64,000 nt of DNA. Source: Methylobacterium sp. WL119. Lineage in GTDB: Bacteria; Pseudomonadota; Alphaproteobacteria; Rhizobiales; Beijerinckiaceae. The stretch is from NCBI RefSeq assembly GCF_008039875.1, contig NZ_VRUU01000017.1, positions 1 to 64,000 on the forward strand. Direction: 5' to 3'. Below, piece after piece: positions 1 to 12,259 of the stretch. Position numbers and translations under genes: made by a program. Position 1 is the first letter of the stretch. Each line of letters starts with the position of its first letter. The notes beneath the pieces are model-generated. The model was not told the DNA's origin. It saw nothing but the letters and a program-made list of their open reading frames with translations, and did not search any database.

Positions 1-273
1 GCCGCCGTCGCCGCGGCTCCCGTCGTCGAGGCGCCGCCGCCCGCGCCGGAACCGGCCGCAGCCGAGCCGACGCCGGAGCCTGCAGCCGTCCACGCACCGG
101 AGCCGGAAGCCGCCGAGACGCCGCCTCAGGATGCGCGGATCGACGACGTGATCGAGAGCCTGTCCCAGGCCCTCGGCGCCGCGATCCAGCAGCCGCAGGA
201 GCCCGCCTCCGACGATCCGGCCTCGACCTTCGAACGGTGGACCGTCCGCCCCCGGCGCACGCAGCAGACCTGA
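1..273 (+). CDS. C-terminal end of a Pro/Ala-rich protein (5' truncated by window edge)
   Basis: Open from the first base in frame 1 to a TGA at 271-273, giving 90 residues. The first ~40 residues are an Ala/Pro/Glu-rich linker. The remainder is a short, more ordinary tail with the segment IDDVIESLSQALGAA and a basic end. This looks like the disordered tail of a larger protein, but nothing identifies the family. A hairpin about 40 bp downstream probably ends the transcript. Confidence 0.55.
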   Translation, partial: AAVAAAPVVEAPPPAPEPAAAEPTPEPAAVHAPEPEAAETPPQDARIDDVIESLSQALGAAIQQPQEPASDDPASTFERWTVRPRRTQQT

Positions 274-311
274 GCGTCTGCCGCTTCGGACGCCGACGTC
301 ACCGACCTTCG

Positions 312-343
312 AGGACCGCCGTTGCCCCCGCAGCGGCGGTCCT
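312..343 (+). terminator. Stem-loop terminator after the truncated gene
   Basis: A perfect 10-bp GC-rich stem, AGGACCGCCG (312-321) pairing with CGGCGGTCCT (334-343), with a 12-nt loop. It lies between two convergent genes. There is no long U tract, so it may act in both directions or only weakly. Confidence 0.5.
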
Positions 344-362
344 TCGCGTTCGGCGGGCGACC

Positions 363-788
363 TCAGTTGCGGATGATCACGCTGGCGCCGCCATGGCTGC
401 GGGCGAGGCCGAACAGCCGGCTGGCATGGCCGGGCGCGAGGCGGATGCAGCCGTGGCTGGCGCGCCGTCCGAGATGGCCCACCGCGTAGGTGCCGTGGAT
501 CGCGTAGCCGCCCCGGAAGAACATCGCGTGCGGCATCGGCGAGCCGTGATACTTGTGCGAGCGCCACATCGGTGCCATCAGCCCGACCCGGAAGTTGCCG
601 TTCGGGGTGACGTAGCCGTTCCGTGCGGTCGAGACCGGCCAATCGTGCGAGAGCGCCCCGTCGACGTAGACGCGCATGCGTTGGCGCGACTGGTCAATCT
701 GGGCGACGATGCCGGCGCTCGCGGGAACGACGAGGGCCAGGCTCAGGAGACCGCTCGCGGCGTTGAGGACGGCACGGACGAGGGGCAC
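363..788 (-). CDS. L,D-transpeptidase (YkuD family), secreted
   Basis: 141 residues with an N-terminal hydrophobic signal segment (about residues 8-25) followed by a compact YkuD domain. The catalytic signature is visible: His98 in IHGTY and SHGC at 111-114 with Cys114 as nucleophile, followed by IRL. Such periplasmic enzymes form 3-3 peptidoglycan cross-links or attach proteins to peptidoglycan. The protein is little more than the catalytic domain, with no LysM or peptidoglycan-binding module. It is convergent with the upstream truncated gene and divergent from dctA. Family assignment is secure; the exact reaction is not. Confidence 0.88.
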   Translation of the reverse strand: MPLVRAVLNAASGLLSLALVVPASAGIVAQIDQSRQRMRVYVDGALSHDWPVSTARNGYVTPNGNFRVGLMAPMWRSHKYHGSPMPHAMFFRGGYAIHGTYAVGHLGRRASHGCIRLAPGHASRLFGLARSHGGASVIIRN

Positions 789-1034
789 GACGAAGCTCCG
801 GTGCTCGGAAAGGTCGGCCGACGGACGCGGACGTCCGGCGTCGACTTCGACGCGACCGCGATGACTTCAGTGCCCACTGTACTCTGCCGCGAAAAGACCG
901 TTTTTCCTGTAGGAACAGGTTTTTGTCACACCTTCGGCGTGTCGAAATACTCAGCCGCCGTTGAGGCCCGAAGCCAACTTCGCTAGCCTCCGGCCAAATG
1001 GGAGGGTGCACGGCAAGCGTGCACGGGCGAGATC

Positions 1035-2438
1035 ATGGCGCAGGCGATGCACGGTTCGACGAACGTAGCGGTGACCGAGAAGGCGATACGCCCGGATCCC
1101 TGGTACAAGGTGCTCTACATCCAGGTGCTGATCGCGATCGCGCTCGGCATCCTGCTCGGCTACCTCAGCCCCGATTGGGGCAAGTCGATGAAGTGGCTCG
1201 GCGACGGCTTCATCGCCCTGATCAAGATGATGATCGCGCCGATCATCTTCTGCACCATCGTGCACGGCATCGCCTCGATCGGCGACCTGAAGAAGGTCGG
1301 CCGCGTCGGCCTCAAGGCGCTGATCTATTTCGAGGTCGTCTCGAGCTTCGCGCTGCTGATCGGCATCATCGTCGGCGAGGTGGTCCGGCCGGGCGCAGGC
1401 TTCGGCGCCGACCTGTCCAAGCTCGATGCCAAGGCGGTCGAGGGCTACGCCAGCAAGGCGGCCGCCGACTCCACCGTCGCGCACATCCTCGGCCTGATCC
1501 CGAAGAGCTTCTTCGACGCGATGGCGACCGGCGACCTGTTGCAGGTGCTGCTGATCTCGATCCTCACCGGCTGCGTGCTGACCGGGATGGGCGCGAAGGG
1601 CGAGGCGATCACCCACGGCATCGACGCGGCTGGCCAGGTGTTCTTCCGCATCATCGGCCTGATCGTGAAGCTCGCTCCCATCGGCGCGTTCGGCGCGATG
1701 GCCTTCACGGTGGGCCAGTACGGCATCGGCAAGGTCATCGACCTCGCCTGGCTGGTCGGCACCTTCTACACCACCTCGCTGCTGTTCATCTTCGTGGTGC
1801 TCGGCGGGATCGCGGCCTTCTGCGGCTTCTCGATCTTCAAGTTCCTCGCCTACATCAAGGACGAGCTCCTGATCGTCCTCGGCACCTCCTCGTCGGAGAC
1901 GGTGCTGCCGCACATGATGACCAAGATGAAGCGCCTCGGCGCCTCGGATTCGGTCGTCGGCCTCGTGATCCCGACGGGCTACTCGTTCAATCTCGACGGC
2001 ACCAACATCTACATGACGCTCACGACGCTGTTCCTGGCGCAGGCGGTGGGCGCGGACCTGACCTTCGGGCAGTACGCGACGATCTTCCTCGTTGCGATGC
2101 TGACCTCGAAGGGCGCCTCGGGCGTCACCGGCGCGGGCTTCATCACCCTGGCGGCGACGCTGGCCGCGATCCCGGGCACCCCGGTGCCGGTGGCGGCGAT
2201 GACGCTGGTGCTCGGCGTCGACAAGTTCATGTCCGAGTGCCGCGCGCTGACCAACCTGATCGGCAACGGCGTCGCGACCGTGGTCGTCTCCCGCTGGGAG
2301 GGCGAGCTCGACAAGGCCAAGCTCAACCAGGTGATGGCGCACCCCGTCTCGATCGGCACGCACATCTCCGACGAGACGCCCGAGTTGATGACGGTCGAGA
2401 GCGGTCCGCGCGCGCCGAAGGTCGCCGCCGCGGAGTGA
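1035..2438 (+). CDS. dctA: C4-dicarboxylate:cation symporter DctA
   Basis: 467 residues, the usual DctA length, with multiple membrane helices starting near residue 27 ([19 protein letters not shown]). The family hallmarks are present: a serine-rich hairpin ([10 protein letters not shown]), the [15 protein letters not shown] stretch, and the later segment [18 protein letters not shown]. It should import succinate, malate and fumarate across the inner membrane with Na+ or H+. The ATG follows a GGGCGAG ribosome site. The downstream ROK kinase GTG overlaps its stop (GTGA), so the two are translationally coupled. No sigma54 -24/-12 promoter of the kind used by rhizobial dctA was found upstream. 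Confidence 0.93.
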   Translation: MAQAMHGSTNVAVTEKAIRPDPWYKVLYIQVLIAIALGILLGYLSPDWGKSMKWLGDGFIALIKMMIAPIIFCTIVHGIASIGDLKKVGRVGLKALIYFEVVSSFALLIGIIVGEVVRPGAGFGADLSKLDAKAVEGYASKAAADSTVAHILGLIPKSFFDAMATGDLLQVLLISILTGCVLTGMGAKGEAITHGIDAAGQVFFRIIGLIVKLAPIGAFGAMAFTVGQYGIGKVIDLAWLVGTFYTTSLLFIFVVLGGIAAFCGFSIFKFLAYIKDELLIVLGTSSSETVLPHMMTKMKRLGASDSVVGLVIPTGYSFNLDGTNIYMTLTTLFLAQAVGADLTFGQYATIFLVAMLTSKGASGVTGAGFITLAATLAAIPGTPVPVAAMTLVLGVDKFMSECRALTNLIGNGVATVVVSRWEGELDKAKLNQVMAHPVSIGTHISDETPELMTVESGPRAPKVAAAE

Positions 2439-3361
2439 GCGCATCGCATACCGGGGCGGCCCACCGCCTCGGCATCGATCTCGGAGGCACCAAGACCGCC
2501 GGCATCGTCCTCGATGCCGGCGGTCGCGTTCTGGCCGAGGCCCGCCTTCCGACACCCCGGAACGATTACGCCGGCACGGTGCGAACGATCGCGGACCTCG
2601 TCGCCAGGCTGGAGGCGGAGGCGGGCGGCACCTGCACGGTCGGCGTCGGGATGCCGGGCGCGATCTCGCCGGCCACCGGCCTCGTGAAGAACGCGAACTC
2701 GCACTGGCTCAACGGGCAACGGTTCGGTGCCGATCTCGAGACCGCGCTCGGACGGTCCGTCCGCATCGAGAACGATGCGAACTGCCTCGCCGTGTCCGAG
2801 GCGGTCGACGGCGCAGGCGCCGGGTCGAGCCTGGTCTGGGCGGTGATCCTCGGGACCGGCGTCGGATCGGGCATCGCCTGGGATCGGCGCCCGCTCGCCG
2901 GCCGCGGCCGCATCGCCGGGGAATGGGGCCACAACCCGCTGCCGCGGCCTGGCGACGACGAGCGGCCCGGGCCGGCCTGCTATTGCGGACGTCGCGGCTG
3001 CATCGAAACCTGGGTGTCGGGGCCGGGCCTCGCAGCCGACCACGCCCGCCGCACCGGCATCGCAGTCTCGGCCGAGGCGGTGGTCGCGGCGATGCGCGAG
3101 GGCGACGTCGTCGCGACAGCGACCTTCGCCGCCTATCTCGACCGGCTCGGACGCAGCGTCGCGCACGTGGTCAACATCCTCGATCCCGACGTCCTCGTGA
3201 TCGGCGGCGGGCTCTCGCGGGTCCCGGAACTGATCGCCGGCCTGCCGGCGGCGACCGCACCGCACGTCTTCTCGGACCGCTTCGACACGCCGATCCGCGA
3301 GAGCCTGCATGGCGACGCCTCGGGCGTGCGCGGTGCAGCCTGGCTGTGGAACGCCGGATAG
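2435..3361 (+). CDS. ROK-family sugar kinase (Mak/NagK-like)
   Basis: 308 residues from a GTG that overlaps the dctA stop codon. It shows the phosphate-binding DLGGTKT (15-21), the substrate-loop ENDANC, the second phosphate loop GTGVGSG, and the ROK zinc motif [10 protein letters not shown] preceded by GEWGHNPLP. The GEWGHNPLP...CYCG arrangement is closest to fructokinase (Mak) and N-acetylglucosamine kinase (NagK) of enterobacteria. It probably phosphorylates a hexose or amino sugar with ATP in the cytosol. Coupling to a dicarboxylate carrier gives no clear clue to the substrate. Confidence 0.85.
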   Translation: MSASHTGAAHRLGIDLGGTKTAGIVLDAGGRVLAEARLPTPRNDYAGTVRTIADLVARLEAEAGGTCTVGVGMPGAISPATGLVKNANSHWLNGQRFGADLETALGRSVRIENDANCLAVSEAVDGAGAGSSLVWAVILGTGVGSGIAWDRRPLAGRGRIAGEWGHNPLPRPGDDERPGPACYCGRRGCIETWVSGPGLAADHARRTGIAVSAEAVVAAMREGDVVATATFAAYLDRLGRSVAHVVNILDPDVLVIGGGLSRVPELIAGLPAATAPHVFSDRFDTPIRESLHGDASGVRGAAWLWNAG

Positions 3362-3394
3362 CCCGGCGCCCGCCCGCCACGCGCGAAAAGACAC

Positions 3395-3434
3395 TTGTCA
3401 CCAGCCGCGATCGCACATAAAGATATCTTTATGT
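3395..3434 (+). promoter_or_regulatory. Promoter and 20-bp palindromic operator of the SAM-cycle regulator
   Basis: A perfect palindrome, ACATAAAGATATCTTTATGT, occupies 3415-3434 and includes the ATG at 3431-3433. A sigma70-like pair, TTGTCA (3395-3400) and TAAAGA (3418-3423), is spaced 17 bp, so the -10 lies inside the palindrome and transcription would start at about the ATG. This suggests an autoregulated and possibly leaderless gene. The symmetric AT-rich site is what an ArsR-family dimer would bind. The sequence is observed; binding by the adjacent gene product is inferred. Confidence 0.65.
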
Positions 3435-4441
3435 CTAACGATCGCGCCAGCCCGACGGCACCGGTCTCCTTCCCCGACGCGCTGGGCGTGTTGCGGGCGG
3501 CGGCGGAGGAGACGCGCCTGCGCATCCTGGCGCTGCTGTCCGAGGGCGAGCTCTCGGTCTCCGACCTCACCGACATCCTCGGCCAGTCCCAGCCGCGGAT
3601 CTCGCGCCATCTCAAGCTCCTGGTCGAAGCCGGGCTGATCGAGCGCCACCGCGAGGGGGCTTGGGCGTTCTTCCGGCTCGCGGAGACCCGCGCCGGCCTG
3701 GTCGACCCGCTGATCGCCGGCCTGTCGCGCGACGGCGCGCCGTTGTCCGAGGATCGCGCCCGCCTCGACGCGGTCCGCAACCAGCGGGCGGAGACCGCAA
3801 AGACCTTCTTCGCGCGGCTGGCACCGAAATGGGACGAGCTGCGCTCGCTCCACGTGCCCGAGGCCACCGTCGAGGCGGCGGTGCTCGCGGCCTTGGGCAA
3901 TCGTCCGGTCCGCAGCCTGATCGATCTCGGGACCGGCACCGGGCGGATGCTCGGGTTGCTGGCGCCGCTCGCCGGCCGGGCGACCGGGCTCGATTCGAGC
4001 CACGCCATGCTCTCGGTCGCGCGCGCCAACCTGGAACGGATGGGGTTGGCGCGGGTCGACCTGCGCCAGGGCGACATCCACGCCCCGCCCTTCGCCCGCG
4101 GCAGCTTCGACCTCGTGGTGGTGCATCAGGTGCTGCATTATCTCGACGAGCCGGCGCGGGCGCTGCGCGAGGCCGCCCGCCTCGTCGCGCCGGGCGGCCG
4201 CCTGCTGGTGGTCGATTTCGCCCCGCACGACCTCGAGTTCCTGCGCGAGTCGCAGGCCCACCGCCGTCTCGGCTTCGCCGCCGATCAGGTCTCGGGCTGG
4301 CTGTCCGAGGCCGGGCTCGACACCGTGGTGACCCGCGACCTCGCGCCGACCGAGCAGGCCCAGCTCACCGTCACCCTCTGGCTCGCGGCGGACGGCCGTG
4401 TCGCCCCCGAAGCCATCCAGCCCGAACGCGCCGTCGCCTGA
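3431..4441 (+). CDS. ArsR-family regulator fused to a SAM methyltransferase domain (SahR-like)
   Basis: 336 residues from the ATG inside the palindromic operator; an in-frame start 36 bp upstream is possible but has no better ribosome site. Residues ~15-95 form an ArsR winged helix (ETRLRILALLSEGELSVSDL, then QPRISRHLKLL). Residues ~150-290 are a class I methyltransferase fold with LIDLGTGTGR near 163 and a Methyltransf_11-type core. ArsR proteins with this fusion, placed beside metF/metH, are known in Proteobacteria as SahR-type regulators sensing S-adenosylhomocysteine, so the domain may be a sensor rather than an enzyme. The metF start follows 56 bp after the stop, suggesting one operon. 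Confidence 0.8.
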   Translation: MSNDRASPTAPVSFPDALGVLRAAAEETRLRILALLSEGELSVSDLTDILGQSQPRISRHLKLLVEAGLIERHREGAWAFFRLAETRAGLVDPLIAGLSRDGAPLSEDRARLDAVRNQRAETAKTFFARLAPKWDELRSLHVPEATVEAAVLAALGNRPVRSLIDLGTGTGRMLGLLAPLAGRATGLDSSHAMLSVARANLERMGLARVDLRQGDIHAPPFARGSFDLVVVHQVLHYLDEPARALREAARLVAPGGRLLVVDFAPHDLEFLRESQAHRRLGFAADQVSGWLSEAGLDTVVTRDLAPTEQAQLTVTLWLAADGRVAPEAIQPERAVA

Positions 4442-4497
4442 GGCGGCCGACGCCCTTCCACGATCGTCTGAACCGAACGACATTGAGGACGAAGCCC

Positions 4498-5418
4498 ATG
4501 CCGAACGCCAACCGCCACCGCGCCAGCCGCGACGGCTACCACCCGATCCGCGTCTCGATCGAGTTCTTCCCGCCGAAGACCGAGGAGATGGAGAAGATCC
4601 TGTGGTCCTCGATCGAGCGGCTGGCGCCGCTCGGGCCGAAATTCGTCTCGGTGACCTACGGGGCCGGCGGCTCGACCCGCGAGCGCACCCACAACACCGT
4701 GGCCCGCATGGTGACCGAGACCGGCCTCAAGCCGGCCGCCCACCTGACTTGCGTGGATGCGACCCGCGACGAGATCGACGCGGTGGTGCAGTCCTACTGG
4801 GATGCCGGCGTGCGCCACATCGTGGCGCTGCGCGGCGATCCCGCCGAGGGCGTCGGCCACGCCTATCGCCCGCATCCCGGCGGCTACGCGCAGACCTCGG
4901 ACCTCGTCGCCGGCATCAAGCGCATCGGCGACTTCAAGGTCTCGGTCTCGGCCTATCCCGAGAAGCACCCCGAGGCCGCCTCGCTCGACGCCGACATCGA
5001 CGCGCTGAAGGCCAAGGTCGACGCCGGCGCAGACCAAGCGATCACGCAGTTCTTCTTCGAGAACGACGTCTACCTGCGCTACGTCGACAAGGTGCGCGCC
5101 GCCGGCATCGACATCCCGATCATCCCCGGCATCCTGCCGGTGCAGAACTTCAAGCAGGCCGCCAACTTCGCCCGCCGCACCGGCGCTTCGGTGCCGTATT
5201 GGCTGGCGGCGCGCTTCGACGGGCTCGAGGGCGACGTCGAGACCCGGCGGCTGGTGGCGGCGGCGGTGGCGGCCGAGCAGGTGCTCGACCTCGTCGACGA
5301 GGGCGTCAACGACTTCCACTTCTACTCGATGAACCGCTCGGACCTCGTCTACGCGATCTGCCACCTGCTTGGCCTGCGCGCCCAGGCACCGAAGGTGGCG
5401 ACGGCGAAGGCGGCCTGA
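4498..5418 (+). CDS. metF: 5,10-methylenetetrahydrofolate reductase
   Basis: 306 residues. The N-terminal SIEFFPPKTEEME, VTYGAGGSTRERT, and HLTCVD stretches, LRGDP with the substrate/flavin loop, QFFF, and IPGILP are all classic MetF signatures of the FAD-containing TIM barrel. It makes 5-methyl-THF for methionine synthase. The start is the ATG at 4498 behind a GAGGAC ribosome site; the longer open frame upstream runs antisense-like through the regulator gene and is rejected. It sits between the SahR-like regulator and metH, forming the methionine-regeneration block. Confidence 0.95.
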   Translation: MPNANRHRASRDGYHPIRVSIEFFPPKTEEMEKILWSSIERLAPLGPKFVSVTYGAGGSTRERTHNTVARMVTETGLKPAAHLTCVDATRDEIDAVVQSYWDAGVRHIVALRGDPAEGVGHAYRPHPGGYAQTSDLVAGIKRIGDFKVSVSAYPEKHPEAASLDADIDALKAKVDAGADQAITQFFFENDVYLRYVDKVRAAGIDIPIIPGILPVQNFKQAANFARRTGASVPYWLAARFDGLEGDVETRRLVAAAVAAEQVLDLVDEGVNDFHFYSMNRSDLVYAICHLLGLRAQAPKVATAKAA

Positions 5419-5431
5419 TCGATCGACCTCC

Positions 5432-5469
5432 CGTCATCCCGGGGCGCCGCGGGCGCGCCCGGGATCCAG
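5432..5469 (+). repeat. REP-like palindromic unit, copy 1
   Basis: A 38-nt GC-rich imperfect palindrome beginning CGTCATCCCGGGG and ending CCCGGGATCCAG, downstream of metF. It resembles the copy at 5536-5573 in inverted orientation (after reversing, both begin CGTCAT-CCGGGG and end CCGG-ATCCAG). Such extragenic units are widespread in alphaproteobacterial genomes. Confidence 0.6.
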
Positions 5470-5535
5470 ACGCGCGAACCTTGCCGACAAGTCTTTGACG
5501 GCAGCCGAAACCGGCCTTCCGGACCCGTCGCGGTT

Positions 5536-5573
5536 CTGGATTCCGGGCTCCGCTGCGCGGCCCCGGAATGACG
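5536..5573 (-). repeat. REP-like palindromic unit, copy 2 (inverted)
   Basis: Reads CTGGATTCCGGGCTCC to CCCCGGAATGACG on the + strand, i.e. the reverse orientation of copy 1. The pair brackets 66 bp, a BIME-like layout. Its last bases supply an ATG (5568) in frame with metH, which makes that upstream start suspect. The pair could attenuate or stabilise a metF-metH transcript. Confidence 0.6.
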
Positions 5574-5585
5574 AGTGAGACATCC

Positions 5586-9338
<3,753 letters not shown>

Positions 9339-9402
9339 GCCGCCTCGACTTTGCGGCTCCGGCCTCCCGATCTATCCTCGTGACGGACATCGGGAGGTCG
9401 GC

Positions 9403-9657
9403 ATGTCGAACATCGCGAAGATCATCCGATCGGACGGGGAGGAGGCGGTACAATTGCCACCCGGTTTCCAGTTCGAGGGCGACACGGTGCGGATCCGACG
9501 CGACGGCGAGGCGGTCATCCTCGAACCGATCGTGGATGAGTGGTCTTGGCTCGAAGCCATCGCCGTCAAGCTCGACCCTGACGTCCTCGATGCCATCCTG
9601 AAAGCCACGGATGAAGATGTGCCGCAGCAAGACCGCCCGGCGCTCGACGAACTCTGA
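9403..9657 (+). CDS. VapB-type (AbrB-fold) antitoxin
   Basis: 84 residues behind a strong GGGAGGT ribosome site. The N-terminal ~45 residues read as a swapped-hairpin AbrB/MazE domain (EEAVQLPPGFQFEGDTVRIRRDGEAVILEP), the usual DNA-binding half of VapB. The C-terminal half is acidic and would wrap the toxin. Its TGA overlaps the toxin ATG by one base (TGATG). It should neutralise the toxin and autorepress the pair. Confidence 0.88.
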   Translation: MSNIAKIIRSDGEEAVQLPPGFQFEGDTVRIRRDGEAVILEPIVDEWSWLEAIAVKLDPDVLDAILKATDEDVPQQDRPALDEL

Positions 9658-10058
9658 TGCTCTATCTGCTTGATACCAATGTCGTAGTGGCTTTGCTGAA
9701 GCAACGACAACGGGTTTGGGAGCGGTTGCGAGCACATCGGCGGCGCGATTTCGGCGTTTCGGCGATCGTTTCGCACGAGTTGTTCTTCGGTGCCTATCAT
9801 GGTGATCGCCAAGACGAAACGCTCGCCGGGATCGATGCCCTGCGCTTCCCCGTGATCGATTTCACCGTCGCCAACGCCCGCCAGGCCGGCGAGATCCGTG
9901 CGGTCCTCGCCGCGGCCGGAACGCCGATCGGCCCCTACGACGTCCTGATCGCCGGGCAGGCGCTCGCGCGCGACGTGACGCTCGTCACCCGCAACGTCCG
10001 CGAATTCTCGCGCGTCCCCGGCCTGCGGGTCGAGGATTGGGAGGGCGGCGGCGCATAA
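9657..10058 (+). CDS. VapC-type PIN-domain toxin ribonuclease
   Basis: 133 residues covering a full PIN domain. The acidic metal-binding residues are visible: Asp6 in LLDTN, Glu41 in SHELFFGA, and Asp95 in GPYDVLIAGQA, with TRNVREF near the end. Type II VapC toxins cleave tRNA or rRNA; the target here cannot be told. It is translationally coupled to the antitoxin and lies alone between metH and a lipoprotein gene, so it is a chromosomal pair with no sign of a larger island. Confidence 0.9.
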   Translation: MLYLLDTNVVVALLKQRQRVWERLRAHRRRDFGVSAIVSHELFFGAYHGDRQDETLAGIDALRFPVIDFTVANARQAGEIRAVLAAAGTPIGPYDVLIAGQALARDVTLVTRNVREFSRVPGLRVEDWEGGGA

Positions 10059-10153
10059 GCCTGCGCCTGTGTCCCGGCGGAGCTTGACCGGGCGGCCCTC
10101 GCGGCTTCAATGCCCGTGCGGGTCGTCCGCGGGTCAGTTGCGTGGAGACGGGT

Positions 10154-10600
10154 ATGAAGCGGCTGGCGTTTGTCATCGCCGTCGCGACGGGCCTCGCGGT
10201 CACCGGATGCACCGGGTTTTCCCACATCTCCAAGACCTATGTCAGCCTGACGCCCCAGGTCGTGACGATCTCCTGCAACGACCCGTACGAGGTCTACGAC
10301 CAGCGCAAGCAACGACGGATGCTGATCGTCTCGAACGCGGTGCGCGAGTTCACCGGCTGCGGCATCGGCGACCGCTATGCCGACCGCGACCCCGGCGAGA
10401 CGCGGGCGGCGCGCTTCCGCCTGGCGGCGCGGACCTACCTTGACGAGACGGTGCGCGAGGATTGCAGGATCACCGGCGAGACGGTGTTCACCGACCTGCA
10501 GACCGAGTTCGTCTACGCCTGCGGCGCCCCGATCGAGCCGCGCACCGCGAAGGTGCCGCGCCTGCCCGGGCGCACCAATCCCGGCATCGGGCTGCGTTGA
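10154..10600 (+). CDS. Putative lipoprotein of unknown function
   Basis: 148 residues from ATG 10154; an ATG 12 bp upstream is also possible. The N-terminus MKRLAFVIAVATGLAVTGC has a basic start, hydrophobic core and a lipobox-like VTGC, so it is probably lipidated and anchored in the envelope. The mature part has several cysteines (SCNDPYEVYD, TGCGIGDRY, REDCRITGE, VYACGAP) that could form disulphides. It matches no family I can name. Confidence 0.7.
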   Translation: MKRLAFVIAVATGLAVTGCTGFSHISKTYVSLTPQVVTISCNDPYEVYDQRKQRRMLIVSNAVREFTGCGIGDRYADRDPGETRAARFRLAARTYLDETVREDCRITGETVFTDLQTEFVYACGAPIEPRTAKVPRLPGRTNPGIGLR

Positions 10601-10604
10601 GTCG

Positions 10605-10838
10605 CTATCGCTTGGCGGTCTGCGGGAAGCTGCGCTCTGCGGCGTCGCCCGAGGCGGCGAGCAGCGTGCGGGCGAAGGCGCGCGCCTCCGCCCGGCTCAG
10701 GCTGAGGATGGCGGTGACCGGTTTTCCGTCGAGGTCGGGCAGCCCGAGCTCGAGGCGCACGCCGTCGCCCGCCGCCGCCGCGGACAGGCTCCAGCCGCGT
10801 TCGCCCGCGGGGCCCGGTTCCTGCTCCGGATCGCTCAT
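10605..10838 (-). CDS. Small conserved hypothetical protein
   Basis: 77 residues from ATG 10838 (MSDPEQEPG). A longer upstream reading exists but is compositionally unlike protein. The body, with SLSAAAAGDGVRLELGLPDLDGKPVTAILSL and an alanine-rich helix after it, looks like a small beta-sheet plus helix. It is convergent with the lipoprotein gene, whose stop lies only 4 bp away. No function is proposed. Confidence 0.5.
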   Translation of the reverse strand: MSDPEQEPGPAGERGWSLSAAAAGDGVRLELGLPDLDGKPVTAILSLSRAEARAFARTLLAASGDAAERSFPQTAKR

Positions 10839-11017
10839 CGTCGTGCATTCCCGTTCGGTCGCCGTCCTGCATGACCGATCGCGCCCGCGGAGGCCAGAGC
10901 CGGCGCCGGGCTTTATCGAGGCGGCCGCCCGGTCCGGCGGTTGACGAAGCCCTCCGGGGATGATGTCTGCGCGGCCGACCGCGCCTCGCCGGGGCGCCGC
11001 TTCCAAGGCCGAGAGAC

Positions 11018-11557
11018 ATGTCCGAGATCTGGTTCCGCACGGGCGAGGCGACGGTGCTCGCCGCCGAGGGGCAATACACCGACGCGATGCCCGAGGTGCT
11101 GATCGGCTCGACGCGGGGCCCGGTCGGCCAGGCCTTCGCCGGCATGATGGGCCAGGTGCAGGGCCACACCCGGATGTTCGTGGTGCGCGACCTCAACCAG
11201 CTCGTGCGCCCGGCGACGATGATGACCACGAAGGTCACGATCCACACCGCGGAATACGCCGAGCTTCTCGGCGGCGTGGTTCAGGCCGCGACCGGCGACG
11301 CGATCGTCGATTGCGTAATCGAGGGCATCCTGCCCAAGGACGGCTTGGACGAGCTGTGCATGATCATCATGATCTGGCTCGACGAGCGCTGCGGCGCCGA
11401 TCCGAACGTGGACCGCAAGGACCTCTACCGCACCAACTACGAGGCGACGAAGCTCGCCATCGGCCGCGCCATACGGGGCGAGCCGACGATCGAGGAGCTG
11501 ATCGCCAACCGCAAGACGGTGAAGCACTACGCGCTCGAGGACGTCGTCGAGTACTGA
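11018..11557 (+). CDS. Formaldehyde-activating enzyme (Fae) paralogue
   Basis: 179 residues. Family segments are clear: MMTTKVTIHTAEYAELLGG, VIEGILPKDGLDEL, and TNYEATKLAIGRAIRGEP (compare YNYEATKLSIQRAVNGEP in genuine Fae). Fae condenses formaldehyde with tetrahydromethanopterin in methylotrophs. In this copy the N-terminal segment that should carry the catalytic His before the I/L-I-I-G strand reads AMPEVLIG, so Met24 occupies that position. This is therefore probably one of the divergent Fae-like paralogues (Fae2/Fae3 type), with uncertain or no condensing activity. It stands alone here with no other C1 genes nearby. Confidence 0.82.
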   Translation: MSEIWFRTGEATVLAAEGQYTDAMPEVLIGSTRGPVGQAFAGMMGQVQGHTRMFVVRDLNQLVRPATMMTTKVTIHTAEYAELLGGVVQAATGDAIVDCVIEGILPKDGLDELCMIIMIWLDERCGADPNVDRKDLYRTNYEATKLAIGRAIRGEPTIEELIANRKTVKHYALEDVVEY

Positions 11558-11566
11558 GGCGAACGC

Positions 11567-12192
11567 TCAGGCGGTCCTCCGCGCGCGTGCCAGCGAGGTG
11601 CGCGCGTAGAGATCGACGACCCGGCAATCCAGGCCGGCGGCGGGCAGGATCAGGCGCTCGCCGGGATCGGTCAGGCGTCGCGTGATCCAGCCGCCCGCGT
11701 CGCGGATGGCGAGCGTCACCGCGACGACCCGCTGCTCGATCAGCAGGACGACGTCGCACATCGGCAGGGCCTGGTAGCCCGCCAACTTGATCGCGATCTT
11801 CCCGCGGTTCGAGCCCGAGGGCTTCCGGCGGTCGCTGGGGGAGATGATCTCGGCGGCGAGGTAGCAGGTCCCGGAAACGCTTCCGCCGGGCTCGACGTCG
11901 GATCGATCGATCACGGCGGCGTCGGGAACGTAGGCGTTCCCCTCGATCACCGGCCGCAGGTCGATCGCCGGGTTCTGCAGGACCACCCGGTCCGAGCCGA
12001 TCCGTCGAGGCCCTCACTCAGCCGCCGGTCGAGGTTTCCGGCGATGATCTGATGATCGATGCTCGGCTGCGCCTGCATGACGAAACGCCCTTCGATGAGT
12101 TCCCATTTCTCCTCGTCGGGGCGGGACGCGACGAAGTCCCAGAAGCTTCGATGCGCGTCGAGGCGGGAAGCATCCGTCAGCAAGGCGGGCAT
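11567..12192 (-). pseudogene. Frameshifted Uma2-family (DUF820) nuclease gene
   Basis: Two adjacent frames together make one Uma2 protein. The first (start 12192, perhaps upstream at 12258) encodes EEKWELIEGRFVMQ and a helix ending LSEGLDGS. The second, from about 11999, encodes VVLQNPAIDLRPV...YLAAEIISPSD and the C-terminal strand-helix. The break is near 11995-12010, where a CTCGG/ATCGG-like short duplication would explain the shift. Uma2 proteins have a restriction-endonuclease-like fold and are of unknown role. A sequencing error cannot be excluded. Confidence 0.7.
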
Positions 12193-12259
12193 GATGGGCT
12201 CCGTGCCGAGAACGTCTGCGAGAGAGATCGGCCCGGCCGCACGACCGGTCAAGCGCATG

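Noticed and set aside
789-1034. sigma54 promoter before dctA
   Set aside because: No GG-N10-GC (-24/-12) pair at the expected place, and no DctD-type site was recognised.
951-2555. 534-residue open frame antisense to dctA
   Set aside because: Arg/Asp/Glu-rich shadow of the DctA coding sequence with no domain or ribosome site.
9339-9402. Cobalamin riboswitch or other leader near metH
   Set aside because: Neither side of metH shows a long structured leader or a B12-box; the upstream space is filled by REP-like repeats.
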